NCBI RefSeq assembly: GCF_018130785.1
Contig: NZ_JAFCJT010000014.1
Span: 1-64,000, forward strand
Origin: Bradyrhizobium liaoningense
GTDB lineage: Bacteria; Pseudomonadota; Alphaproteobacteria; Rhizobiales; Xanthobacteraceae
DNA: 64,000 nt
Reading direction: 5' to 3'
The notes under the pieces were generated by a model that did no database searches, was not told where the DNA came from, and saw only the letters and a list, made by a program, of their open reading frames with translations. Positions 16,374 to 24,280 of this stretch are shown here, one piece after another (the first letter of the stretch is position 1; each line of letters starts with the position of its first letter). The position numbers were made by a program, and so were the translations under genes.

Positions 16374-17711
16374 TCACATCTTCATGTTCTTCATCGGCGT
16401 GCTGCCCGGCCCTTGCCGCGCCGGCTCTGTGGACGGCGGCGTGACCTCGTAGGCGACGGTGCCTTTCGGGAATTGGTAGGGGCCGGGATCGCGATAGTCG
16501 TCGCGCGCGAGGCCCTCGCGGATCTTCATCACCGTGAACATGCCGCCCATCTCGATCGGCCCGAACTGACCGGTGCCGGTCATCATCGGCAGCGTGTTGT
16601 CGGGCGCGGGCATCTCCATGTTTCCCATGGCCATGCCGGTCGAGCCCATGGCCATGCTGTCAGGCGCGAGCTTGCCGACGGCCTTGGCGAGATCCTTGCG
16701 CGACACGCCGATCAGGTTGCGCACTGCGTGTCCCATCGCATTCATGGTGTGATGCGATTTGTGGCAATGGAACGCCCAATCGCCGGGATTGTCGGCGAGA
16801 ACGTCGAACACGCGCACCGCGCCGACGGGTACGTCGGTGGTCGTCTCCGGATATTGCGCGCTCTCCGGAATCCAGCCGCCATCGGTGCAGGTCACCGCAA
16901 AGCTGTGGCCGTGCAGATGAATCGGATGGTTTGTCATGCTGAGATTGCCGATGCGCACGCGCACCTTGTCGCCGAGCCTGACCGGCAAGGGATCGATGCC
17001 GGGAAACACCCGCGCATTCCAGGTCCACATGTTGAAATCGGTCATCTCGTTGACCTGCGGCAAATATGTGCCGGGATCGACGCGATAGGTGCTCATCACG
17101 AAGACGAAGTCGCGATCGACGGGCCGGAAGTTCGGATCGCGCGGATGCACGACGACCATGCCCATCATGCCCATCGCCATCTGCACCATCTCGTCGGAAT
17201 GCGGGTGGTACATGAAGGTCCCGCTCTTCTTCATCTCGAACTCGTAGACGAAGGTTTTTCCCGGCTGGATGTGCGGCTGCGTCAGCCCGCCGACACCGTC
17301 CATGCCGCTGGGGATGATCATGCCATGCCAGTGCACGGTGGTGTATTCGGGCAGTCTGTTGGTGACGAAGACGCGGACCTTGTCGCCTTCGACCGCCTCG
17401 ATCGTCGGGCCAGGCGACTGGCCGTTATAGCCCCACAGATTCACCTTCATGCCCTCGGCGAATTCCCGCACCACGGGTTCGGCGACGAGATGGAATTCCT
17501 TCCAGTCGCCGTTCATGCGGAACGGCAGCGACCAGCCGTTCAGCGTGACCACGGGGCGGTAGTCGGGGCCGCTGATCGGATGCAGCGGCGGCTGCATCAC
17601 CACCTTGTCCATGTGCGGCGCTTCCGGAATCGACGCAGCCTGGACGCGGCCGCTGATGGCCGACGCGCTGGCAAGCGCAGCGGTGCCCAAAAATCCTCGG
17701 CGGGAAAACAT
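16374..17711 (-). CDS. Tat-exported multicopper oxidase
   Basis: The 445-residue product uses the ATG at 17711, which follows GGAG; an in-frame ATG at 17723 overlaps the upstream stop. The start MFSRRGFLG is a twin-arginine signal. All four copper motifs are visible: HWHG at about 127, YHPHSDE at about 168, HPIHLHGH at about 262, and HCHKSHHTM at about 315. The last provides the Cys, His and Met for the type-1 site. The C-terminus is unusually Met/Gly-rich (MGSTGMAMGNMEM), a feature of copper-tolerance oxidases such as CueO and CopA. It probably oxidises Cu(I) in the periplasm. The stop lies 35 bases before the cupredoxin gene. Confidence 0.92.
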   Translation of the reverse strand: MFSRRGFLGTAALASASAISGRVQAASIPEAPHMDKVVMQPPLHPISGPDYRPVVTLNGWSLPFRMNGDWKEFHLVAEPVVREFAEGMKVNLWGYNGQSPGPTIEAVEGDKVRVFVTNRLPEYTTVHWHGMIIPSGMDGVGGLTQPHIQPGKTFVYEFEMKKSGTFMYHPHSDEMVQMAMGMMGMVVVHPRDPNFRPVDRDFVFVMSTYRVDPGTYLPQVNEMTDFNMWTWNARVFPGIDPLPVRLGDKVRVRIGNLSMTNHPIHLHGHSFAVTCTDGGWIPESAQYPETTTDVPVGAVRVFDVLADNPGDWAFHCHKSHHTMNAMGHAVRNLIGVSRKDLAKAVGKLAPDSMAMGSTGMAMGNMEMPAPDNTLPMMTGTGQFGPIEMGGMFTVMKIREGLARDDYRDPGPYQFPKGTVAYEVTPPSTEPARQGPGSTPMKNMKM

Positions 17712-17724
17712 GTTGGTCTCCATG

Positions 17725-19149
17725 TCAGTGGCCGCCATCGGCCGGCGCTGCGGCGGCGATGGTGGTTGAATTGTCGCCGCCCGACGCAGGTGCGCCGCCG
17801 CCGTTGACGGCGGTCTGGAGGTCGGACTGGGCGAGGAAGAATTTTTGCTTGGCATCGATCGCGCCGCGCAGCGATGCGAGGCGCTGCCGCGCTTCGGTGA
17901 GCAGCGCGAAGATATCGACCTGCATGCTGGAGAAGCGCAGCTGCATCTCCTCCGTGATGATTTTTCGCAAGGGGAGGATTTCGCGCTGATAGTGGCCGGC
18001 GATGTCGTAGGTCGAGCGATAGACGCGATAAGCATCACGCGCCTCGGAGCGCACGTTGACGGCACGCTCGGTCAGGCGATTGAAGGCGAGGTTGTAGGTC
18101 TCAGCCGCCTGCCGCACGCGCACCTCGCCGCCGTCGAAGATCGGGATCTGGAACTGCACGTCAAAACCGCGTTCGCGGAACGGCGGACCCTCGGGGTCCT
18201 GGGTGCGGCGGGAGATGCCGGCGAGGTCGAGCAGCGTGACGAAGCGCGTCGCCTCGGTGAGGTTGAGTGACTTTGCCAGCGCCGTCAGCTCCAGCCGCGC
18301 GATCTGAAGATCGATGCGATGGGCCACCGCATCGACCTCGATCGAGGGCAGTGCCTGCGGCCGGCGCGGCAGCGGCGGCAGTTGATCGGGCAGACGGAAG
18401 TCGAGGCCGCCATCCCACAGCCCCATCAGGCGCGCGAGCCTTTCGCGCGCGCTCGCTGCCGCTTGCCGCGCGGAAGCGAGGTCGGCCGTGGTCTCGGCGT
18501 AAAACACCTGTTCGCGGGCCTGGTCGAGCTTGTTGAGCGAACCGGTCTCGCCGAGTTTGACCGCGAGCTGCGCCGTCGATTCCGCCGTCGCCTTCGCGTC
18601 GGTGAGCAGCGCCACCATTTCGTTTCCGGCGACCGCACGGACATAGGCGCGCCGGACATCGGCGGCCAGCCGCAGCGTCGCCAACGCCGCGCGCAATTGT
18701 GCCTGACGAAAACGGTCGCGCGCGATGTCGGTGCGGAACGGCAGGGTGGCCAGCGCGAGGATGTCGCCGACCACCTGACGCTCGATTTCGCTGGCGCCAT
18801 TGCCCGAGATCCGCGAGATCGAGAATACGGGATTGGGCGGCAGGCTCTGCTCCACCAGGTCGGTTTCGGCCAGTGCGAGCTCATTATAGGCGGCCTGCAG
18901 ACCCTTGTTGTTGAGCAGCGCGACCTGCACGGCGGACTCGGTGGTCAGCGTGCGTGCCAGCAAGCGGTGGACGGTCGCGTTGACGGCCTCCGCGCCTTCG
19001 GCCGTTCGCACGAAGGCGACGTCCCTGTTGATGGTCTGGCTGGTGAGGTCCGAGACCGTCGTCATGCCTCCGTCCGGCGAGAATGTCATGCAGCCGGAGA
19101 GTCCCAGCACAGTGAGCACCAGCAGGCCCCGCGCAAAATGATGCGTCAT
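17725..19149 (-). CDS. TolC/CusC-family outer-membrane lipoprotein
   Basis: The protein has 474 residues. The signal peptide ends in a lipobox (LGLSGC, Cys20), so the mature protein is probably lipidated at the outer membrane. Two outer-membrane-efflux-protein repeats with long helices cover about 70-270 and 290-440. A Gly/Ala/Thr-rich tail ends in His. It resembles the TolC-like components of heavy-metal resistance loci. Usually such a protein works with an RND pump and a periplasmic adaptor, but neither is encoded nearby. Its stop is 14 bases before the oxidase ATG, so the two are in one operon. Possible role: outer-membrane copper release using a pump encoded elsewhere. Confidence 0.85.
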   Translation of the reverse strand: MTHHFARGLLVLTVLGLSGCMTFSPDGGMTTVSDLTSQTINRDVAFVRTAEGAEAVNATVHRLLARTLTTESAVQVALLNNKGLQAAYNELALAETDLVEQSLPPNPVFSISRISGNGASEIERQVVGDILALATLPFRTDIARDRFRQAQLRAALATLRLAADVRRAYVRAVAGNEMVALLTDAKATAESTAQLAVKLGETGSLNKLDQAREQVFYAETTADLASARQAAASARERLARLMGLWDGGLDFRLPDQLPPLPRRPQALPSIEVDAVAHRIDLQIARLELTALAKSLNLTEATRFVTLLDLAGISRRTQDPEGPPFRERGFDVQFQIPIFDGGEVRVRQAAETYNLAFNRLTERAVNVRSEARDAYRVYRSTYDIAGHYQREILPLRKIITEEMQLRFSSMQVDIFALLTEARQRLASLRGAIDAKQKFFLAQSDLQTAVNGGGAPASGGDNSTTIAAAAPADGGH

Positions 19150-19158
19150 GGCGCGCCC

Positions 19159-19443
19159 CTACCGGTCTTGCTTCGGCGGCGGCGCGACAGCGTCGTTGCG
19201 GTCGCGCCATGGCCCCGGCGCCGCAGGTCGCAGGCTGGTGTAGGGCGCAATCGTCGAGCGATAGCCGACGTGCGCGACCTTCGCCGCCGGATCGGCCGGA
19301 TCGGCGCCGGTCACGGGCACAGTTGCCGGCATGCAGCCGGACAACATCAATGCGGTTGCGGCCAGCAGCGGCCAATTGAATCGAAAGTGTCGGCCACGCG
19401 CTGCGGATGCGGCGGCGAACTTCGCCCCGGAAAGGGTAAGCAT
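19159..19443 (-). CDS. Small putative lipoprotein in the copper operon
   Basis: The protein has 94 residues. After a basic start there is a hydrophobic segment ending in a lipobox (LMLSGC at about 32-37) and then a short Pro/Ala/Asp-rich tail without Cys or His clusters. The first 20 residues before the hydrophobic part are long for a lipoprotein, so an internal start is possible, but no later Met is positioned before the span. It stops 9 bases before the TolC-like gene, so it is very likely in that operon. No known domain was recognised. It may be a small partner of the outer-membrane protein. Confidence 0.65.
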   Translation of the reverse strand: MLTLSGAKFAAASAARGRHFRFNWPLLAATALMLSGCMPATVPVTGADPADPAAKVAHVGYRSTIAPYTSLRPAAPGPWRDRNDAVAPPPKQDR

Positions 19444-19522
19444 GAGTCATCCTTGATCTGTCGTAAAGACCACAGGTTCGCGCGCGCGGATGCGCGTGCG
19501 GCCCTGACGTCGTCGCGTCAGA

Positions 19523-19966
19523 TCAGGCGATGGGCGGGCGGTAGTGCTGAGGCGGCGGCGCGCTGTGCAGGCTGGCCACGATCTCGGGCGCGCAGGCGGA
19601 TATAGGTTGAACCGGCTTTGCGACGCTGGGCAGATCGGCCGGCAGAGCGCTGATGCACATCATTGCGCAGCAGGGGCCAGCGTGGCTTTTGCCGTCATGA
19701 TGATGCTGGGCCGGCGCGTCCTGTGCGGCGGTCTGGTGATGCGCATGCGGTCCCGAATGGTCATGCGATGCGTCACCATGAGCGTGGCTGGCCTGCATCT
19801 GATGATGCACCGGTACGAGATCGGCGAGGCGTGCGTCGTCGAGGCACGGTGCTGGACCGCTACCCCAGGCAAGCGCCGCTGCCGGCGCGAGCACGCAGAA
19901 CAGGTAGGCGAGGGCAATGAGGCGCCCCACCCTGATCCGCATCGATCGCGTCAATCGCAACAGCAT
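19523..19966 (-). CDS. His-rich periplasmic protein at the head of the copper operon
   Basis: The 147-residue product uses the ATG at 19966. The frame is open to 20041, and an ATG at 19942 is also possible. A signal-like span at about 12-32 (LIALAYLFCVLAPAAALAW) is followed by a segment with more than fifteen His residues (HHQMQASHAHGDASHDHS and similar), then GPCCAMMCIS with Cys and Met. It resembles the DUF2946-type metal-associated proteins found with copper oxidases. It is probably a metal buffer or sensor. It lies 79 bases upstream of the small lipoprotein gene on the same strand. Confidence 0.7.
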   Translation of the reverse strand: MLLRLTRSMRIRVGRLIALAYLFCVLAPAAALAWGSGPAPCLDDARLADLVPVHHQMQASHAHGDASHDHSGPHAHHQTAAQDAPAQHHHDGKSHAGPCCAMMCISALPADLPSVAKPVQPISACAPEIVASLHSAPPPQHYRPPIA

Positions 19967-20116
19967 TCCGCCGATAGACTCCTCGCGCGGCAATGTTGCA
20001 CACGCAGATTGCAAACTAATGGCAAAGCGCGGCTTCGCCAAGCTCCTTCTTACCGCAGTGCACCGCGCATGCCCAATATCGCGGCACGATGCTTGACCGC
20101 GCGGCGATCAGCGAAC

Positions 20117-21382
20117 ATGGTCCAGCCCGTGCACGCGCCAAATCTTCCAGGACAGAGACCGGCCTCATTCACCCCTGATTCGCGTCAGGCTTGGGTGCGG
20201 CTGTTGCTTGCGCTGCTGATCGGTTCGATCGGTGGCGTCGGCATGTGGGCGGTCGTCGTGGTGATTCCCGTCGTGCAGACGGAGTTCGCCGCCACGCGCG
20301 CGGCGGTCTCGCTGGCCTTCACCTTGATGATGTTCGGTTTCGGGCTCGGCGGCGTGATCGCGGGCAAGATCACCGACAAGTTCGGCATCGTGCCGGCGAT
20401 GGCGATCAGCATTGCTTTCATCGGCGTTGCCAATGTGCTGGCGGGGCTCTCGACCCAGCTCTGGCAGTTCGTCGCGGCCTATTTCCTGATCGGGCTCGGG
20501 ACGTCGGCGACCTTCGCGCCGCTGATGGCGGAGGCCTCGCACTGGTTCGAACGCTATCGCGGACTTGCCGTGACCATCGTTGCGAGCGGCAATTACGTCG
20601 CGGGCACGATGTGGCCGCCACTCATCAGCTCGGGCATGCAGACGATCGGCTGGCGCTACACGCATATCGGCATCGCCCTCGTTTGCGTGGTCTTGATGAC
20701 GATCCTGGTGCTGGTCCTGCGCGCGCAGATGGGCGACGATCAGGTCCGCAACCACGCCAATGCGCGGCCGCCGCAGGTCGACCTCAAGCTTTCGACCAAT
20801 ACGCTGACCGTGCTGCTCTCGATCGCCAGCATCTCCTGCTGCGTCGCCATGGCGATGCCGCAAGTGCACATCGTCGCCTATTGCGGCGATCTCGGTTACG
20901 GCGTGGCGCGCGGTGCCGAAATGCTGTCGCTGATGATGGCCTGCGGCATCGTCAGCCGGATCGGCTCGGGCTACCTTGCCGACAAGATCGGCGGCATCCG
21001 CACGTTGCTGATCGGATCGCTGGCGCAGGGCTTTGCGCTGGTATTCTATCTGTTCTTCGACAGCCTTGCTTCGCTCTATCTCATCTCGGCGATGTTCGGC
21101 CTGTTCCAGGGCGGCATCGTGCCGAGCTACGCCATCATCGTGCGCGAGGCGATGCCGGCGAGCGAGGCCGCAACCCGCGTCGGCATCGTGATCTTTGCCT
21201 CGGTGTTCGGGATGTCCTTTGGCGGCTGGGTGTCGGGCGTCATCTTCGACGCGACGGGCTCCTACGCTGCGGCGTTCGCGAACGGCGTGGCGTGGAATGC
21301 CCTCAATGTCGGCATCGTGCTGACACTGCTGATCCGGTCGCGGATGAACGCGGTCAAGACGGGGCCGGGGTTCGCGACCTAA
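20117..21382 (+). CDS. Major facilitator superfamily transporter (OFA-like)
   Basis: The 421-residue product uses the ATG at 20117. The frame extends far upstream on His/Arg-rich antisense-like sequence, which is rejected. Twelve hydrophobic spans are visible, with the MFS loop GKITDKFG between spans 2 and 3 and the parallel SGYLADKIGG between spans 8 and 9. The layout resembles oxalate/formate-type and monocarboxylate MFS carriers. Substrate not assignable by sequence. It is divergent from the copper operon by about 150 bases but shows no metal-binding features, so it may be unrelated. Its stop overlaps the convergent DUF4864 gene by four bases. Confidence 0.85.
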   Translation: MVQPVHAPNLPGQRPASFTPDSRQAWVRLLLALLIGSIGGVGMWAVVVVIPVVQTEFAATRAAVSLAFTLMMFGFGLGGVIAGKITDKFGIVPAMAISIAFIGVANVLAGLSTQLWQFVAAYFLIGLGTSATFAPLMAEASHWFERYRGLAVTIVASGNYVAGTMWPPLISSGMQTIGWRYTHIGIALVCVVLMTILVLVLRAQMGDDQVRNHANARPPQVDLKLSTNTLTVLLSIASISCCVAMAMPQVHIVAYCGDLGYGVARGAEMLSLMMACGIVSRIGSGYLADKIGGIRTLLIGSLAQGFALVFYLFFDSLASLYLISAMFGLFQGGIVPSYAIIVREAMPASEAATRVGIVIFASVFGMSFGGWVSGVIFDATGSYAAAFANGVAWNALNVGIVLTLLIRSRMNAVKTGPGFAT

Positions 21383-21786
21383 GCCTCTCGCCCTGCCTTG
21401 AGCAGCGAACAGCCGGTGATCTTGTAGCTGCCATCGGGCTGCTGCTCGAGCGTGTAGAGCGCCTCCCAGGCTTCGCCATCGGCATCGATGATGTGAACGC
21501 GCTGGGAGATCCAGTTGCCTTCACTCTTGCCCTCGCCAAACTCAAAACTCTTGTGCCGATAGACCGGCGCGTAACCGTTTTGCACCATGGACATGAAGAT
21601 GTCGGGCGCGGGGAAAATCTCCTTGATCGCCGGCGCAGCATGGGAATAGGCCGCGGCCGCATCGTCGCGCGCAAACGCCTGTTCCTGGGCGCGGATGACG
21701 CCCTGCGCCGCGGCGACGTCGCCGGCGCATGCCGGAGCGGCACTGAGGGTGATGACAAGGGCGACGAGCAAGGCGGCAATGCGCAT
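21379..21786 (-). CDS. DUF4864 domain periplasmic protein
   Basis: The protein has 135 residues with a cleavable signal peptide at about 1-21 (ending in PACAG). The mature part matches the DUF4864 pattern: AAQGVIRAQEQAFARDDAAAAYSHAAPAIKE near the start, a central IFPAPDIFMSMVQNGY, and WEALYTLEQQPDGSYKITGC near the end. The fold is probably NTF2-like (cone-shaped alpha+beta). The function is unknown. It is convergent with the MFS gene and lies 66 bases downstream of the TetR gene on the same strand, so it may be co-transcribed with the regulator. Confidence 0.85.
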   Translation of the reverse strand: MRIAALLVALVITLSAAPACAGDVAAAQGVIRAQEQAFARDDAAAAYSHAAPAIKEIFPAPDIFMSMVQNGYAPVYRHKSFEFGEGKSEGNWISQRVHIIDADGEAWEALYTLEQQPDGSYKITGCSLLKAGREA

Positions 21787-21852
21787 GACAGGCTCCGCGT
21801 TGAAGTCCCGGCGGTGCCGATCCTAGCACGACCTCCAGGAAATACGGGCGTG

Positions 21853-22509
21853 CTATCGCTTCCGTTTCACCGCCGGCTTCGCGGGCTTGGCGGTGCGCGC
21901 CTTGGGTCTGCCGGCCGGCTGCACCCGCAGCCCGTCCACGAACACGTCGAGCATGCGCAGCACCGAGGATTGCCAGCCGGGCTGGTCGTGCATGTAGCAC
22001 ATGCCGACGAGAGCCCGCAGCAGATCCTCCGGGCTGACATCGCCGCGCATCTCGCCGGCAGCAACCGCACGGTCGAGCAGCGAGCCGATCGCCTTGGTCA
22101 GCCGGTCCATCGAGAACGCCGCGAGTTCCGACGAGCTCTGGAACGTCAGCGCCAGCGCGGCCGACATGCCCTTTTTTGTGGCAACGAATTCGACGTTGGA
22201 GCGCAGCCAGCGCCGCAGCGCATCGACCGGATCCTTTGCGTTCTTCAACTGCTCCGCAAGCTCGCTGAGCTGCTCGACCTCGCGCCGGTACACCGCCTCG
22301 AACAAATCTTCGCGAGTCGGGAAGTGCCGATACAGCGTGCCGATGCCGACGCCTGCGCGTTTTGCCACGGCCTCCAGGCTCGCCTCGGGACCGCCCGCGT
22401 TGAACACGATTTTCGCCGCCTCGAGCACGCGCTCGCGATTACGCACGGCATCGGCGCGGGGCTTCCGAATCTGGTCGGCGTGGTCGTCCATGCGAGCAAT
22501 GTAGATCAC
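21853..22509 (-). CDS. TetR-family transcriptional repressor
   Basis: The protein has about 212-218 residues; ATG 22491 (MDDHADQ) is an alternative to 22509. The N-terminal helix-turn-helix covers about 30-65 with EASLEAVAKRAGVGIGTLYRHF, the most conserved TetR element, followed by PTREDLFEAVYRREVEQL. The C-terminal two thirds is a helical ligand-binding domain ending in a basic tail (RPKARTAKPAKPAVKRKR). Such proteins repress a neighbouring gene until a small molecule binds. The divergent molybdenum oxidoreductase operon starts 221 bases away and is the likely target. Confidence 0.9.
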   Translation of the reverse strand: MIYIARMDDHADQIRKPRADAVRNRERVLEAAKIVFNAGGPEASLEAVAKRAGVGIGTLYRHFPTREDLFEAVYRREVEQLSELAEQLKNAKDPVDALRRWLRSNVEFVATKKGMSAALALTFQSSSELAAFSMDRLTKAIGSLLDRAVAAGEMRGDVSPEDLLRALVGMCYMHDQPGWQSSVLRMLDVFVDGLRVQPAGRPKARTAKPAKPAVKRKR

Positions 22510-22730
22510 GAATTGGTTAGATTGAACCCTTGCAGGGCCGCATCGCGTTGGTGGCGCATGGGCTTTTGACGAATTCCAAATATTTTTTGGTGGCCCTTGT
22601 TAACCGGAGGGTGCCTCCGTATCTTCGTTGAGATGTTGGCCGGGTTCCGCCTGACCAGCGCATGTCGACGGCGGCCACGGCGGTGGCGCGCTGCGCGATG
22701 ACTCATGTCCATATCTGATCGGAGCCTTGT

Positions 22731-23228
22731 ATGAACCACTCCATCAGCCTCACCGTGAACGGTGCGCGGCGCGATTTCGTCCTCGACGATCCGCGCGTCA
22801 CGCTGCTCGATCTCCTGCGTGAGCGCCTCCATCTCACCGGAACCAAGAAGGGATGCGACCGCGGCCAGTGCGGCGCCTGCACCATTCTCGTCGACGGCAA
22901 GCGCATCAACTCCTGCCTCGCGCTCGCCATCAGCCATGACGGCGCCGACATCCTCACCATCGAAGGTGTTGCGCGCGGCGACCAGCTTCATCCCGTCCAG
23001 GCCGCCTTCATCGCCCATGACGGATTTCAGTGCGGCTTCTGCACGCCAGGCCAGATCATGAGCGCGATCGGCATGATGCGCGAAGCCCAGGCCGGCAACG
23101 ATCCCGAGCGCATCCGCGAATGCATGAGCGGCAACCTCTGCCGCTGCGGCGCCTATGCCGGCATCGTCGATGCCGTGCTCGAGGCGCAGGCCGGTACTGA
23201 CGAAGCAAATCAGAGGCGCTCCGCATGA
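22731..23228 (+). CDS. 2Fe-2S subunit of xanthine dehydrogenase-family aldehyde oxidoreductase (PaoA-like)
   Basis: The protein has 165 residues: a plant-type ferredoxin domain at about 1-75 with the cluster motif GCDRGQCGACTILVDGKRINSC, and a four-helix second 2Fe-2S domain with QCGFCTPGQ and CMSGNLCRCG. Together these form the two [2Fe-2S] clusters that pass electrons from the molybdenum centre to FAD. There is no Tat signal at the start, unlike E. coli PaoA, so the enzyme is predicted cytoplasmic. The stop overlaps the next gene ATG by four bases. Confidence 0.93.
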   Translation: MNHSISLTVNGARRDFVLDDPRVTLLDLLRERLHLTGTKKGCDRGQCGACTILVDGKRINSCLALAISHDGADILTIEGVARGDQLHPVQAAFIAHDGFQCGFCTPGQIMSAIGMMREAQAGNDPERIRECMSGNLCRCGAYAGIVDAVLEAQAGTDEANQRRSA

Positions 23229-24280
23229 AACAGTTCGATTACGTCAGGCCGGCCACGGTCACTGAAGCCGTCGCTGCCGCCGCGCAGCCGGGCGCCGTCT
23301 ATCTCGCCGCCGGCACCAATCTGCTCGATCTGATGAAGGGCGGCGTCAGCCGGCCGGATCGCTTGGTCGACGTCACGCATCTCGGCGGGCTCGATCAGAT
23401 CGAAACCCTCGCCGACGGATCCTTGCGCATCGGCGCGCTCGTCAGCAATGCCGATCTCGCGCACGACGCGGACTTTGCAAAATCCTATCCGGCCGTCGCC
23501 GAAGCGCTGCTCTCCGGCGCGTCGGCGCAACTGCGCAATGCCGCCACCGTCGGCGGCAATCTGTTGCAACGGACGCGCTGCGCGTATTTCTACGACACGG
23601 CGAGCCGCTGCAACAAGCGAGAGGCCGGTACTGGCTGCGATGCCCGCGAAGGCGAGAACCGTACACATTCGGTGCTTGGCTGGAGCGAGAGCTGCATCGC
23701 CACGCATCCGTCCGATTTCTGCGTGCCGCTCGTCGCGCTCGATGCCGTCATCGAGATCGAGGGCAAGCACGGCCGTCGCGAGATCGCACTTGACGAACTG
23801 CATCGTTTGCCCGGCAATACGCCCGAGCGTGACGCCGCGCTCGAACCCGGCGACCTCATCGTCGCGGTTCGCCTGCCGCCGTCGGCGCGCGGCTTTGCCG
23901 CACATGCACGCTATCTCAAGGTCCGCGAGCGCACGTCTTACGCGTTCGCCGTCGTCTCGGCCGCTTCTGCGTTGCGCATCGAGAACGGCAAGATCGCGGA
24001 GGCGCGGCTGGCGCTCGGTGGCGTCGCCGCAAAGCCCTGGCGTGCCCGCGCCGCCGAAGACGTGCTCAGAGGCGTCGCGCCCACGGCAGATGCCTTCCAG
24101 GAAGCGGCCTGGCGCGCGCTCACCGACGCAAAACCGTCCGGCGACAACGCCTTCAAGATCGAGCTCGCACGCCGCATCGTCGTGCGCGCGCTGACCCTTG
24201 CCGCCGCCGGTACGCCCGCGCGTATTCCCGCGCTGCCGGCCTCTCCCTTTGCCTCGACGTCCGGAGCCATCCATGCCTGA
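23225..24280 (+). CDS. FAD-binding subunit of aldehyde oxidoreductase, PaoB-like with 4Fe-4S cysteines
   Basis: The protein has 351 residues of the CO-dehydrogenase/XDH flavoprotein family. The FAD-binding motif AAGTNLLDLMKGG is at about 30, and ATVGGNLLQRTRC at about 107. Four Cys residues in the next 45 residues (RTRC, SRC, TGC and ESC) match the extra [4Fe-4S] cluster insert known from E. coli PaoB. It ends with a normal CO_deh_flav_C domain. It passes electrons from the 2Fe-2S subunit to its acceptor. It overlaps the large subunit start by eight bases and is the middle gene of a three-gene operon. Confidence 0.92.
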   Translation: MKQFDYVRPATVTEAVAAAAQPGAVYLAAGTNLLDLMKGGVSRPDRLVDVTHLGGLDQIETLADGSLRIGALVSNADLAHDADFAKSYPAVAEALLSGASAQLRNAATVGGNLLQRTRCAYFYDTASRCNKREAGTGCDAREGENRTHSVLGWSESCIATHPSDFCVPLVALDAVIEIEGKHGRREIALDELHRLPGNTPERDAALEPGDLIVAVRLPPSARGFAAHARYLKVRERTSYAFAVVSAASALRIENGKIAEARLALGGVAAKPWRARAAEDVLRGVAPTADAFQEAAWRALTDAKPSGDNAFKIELARRIVVRALTLAAAGTPARIPALPASPFASTSGAIHA

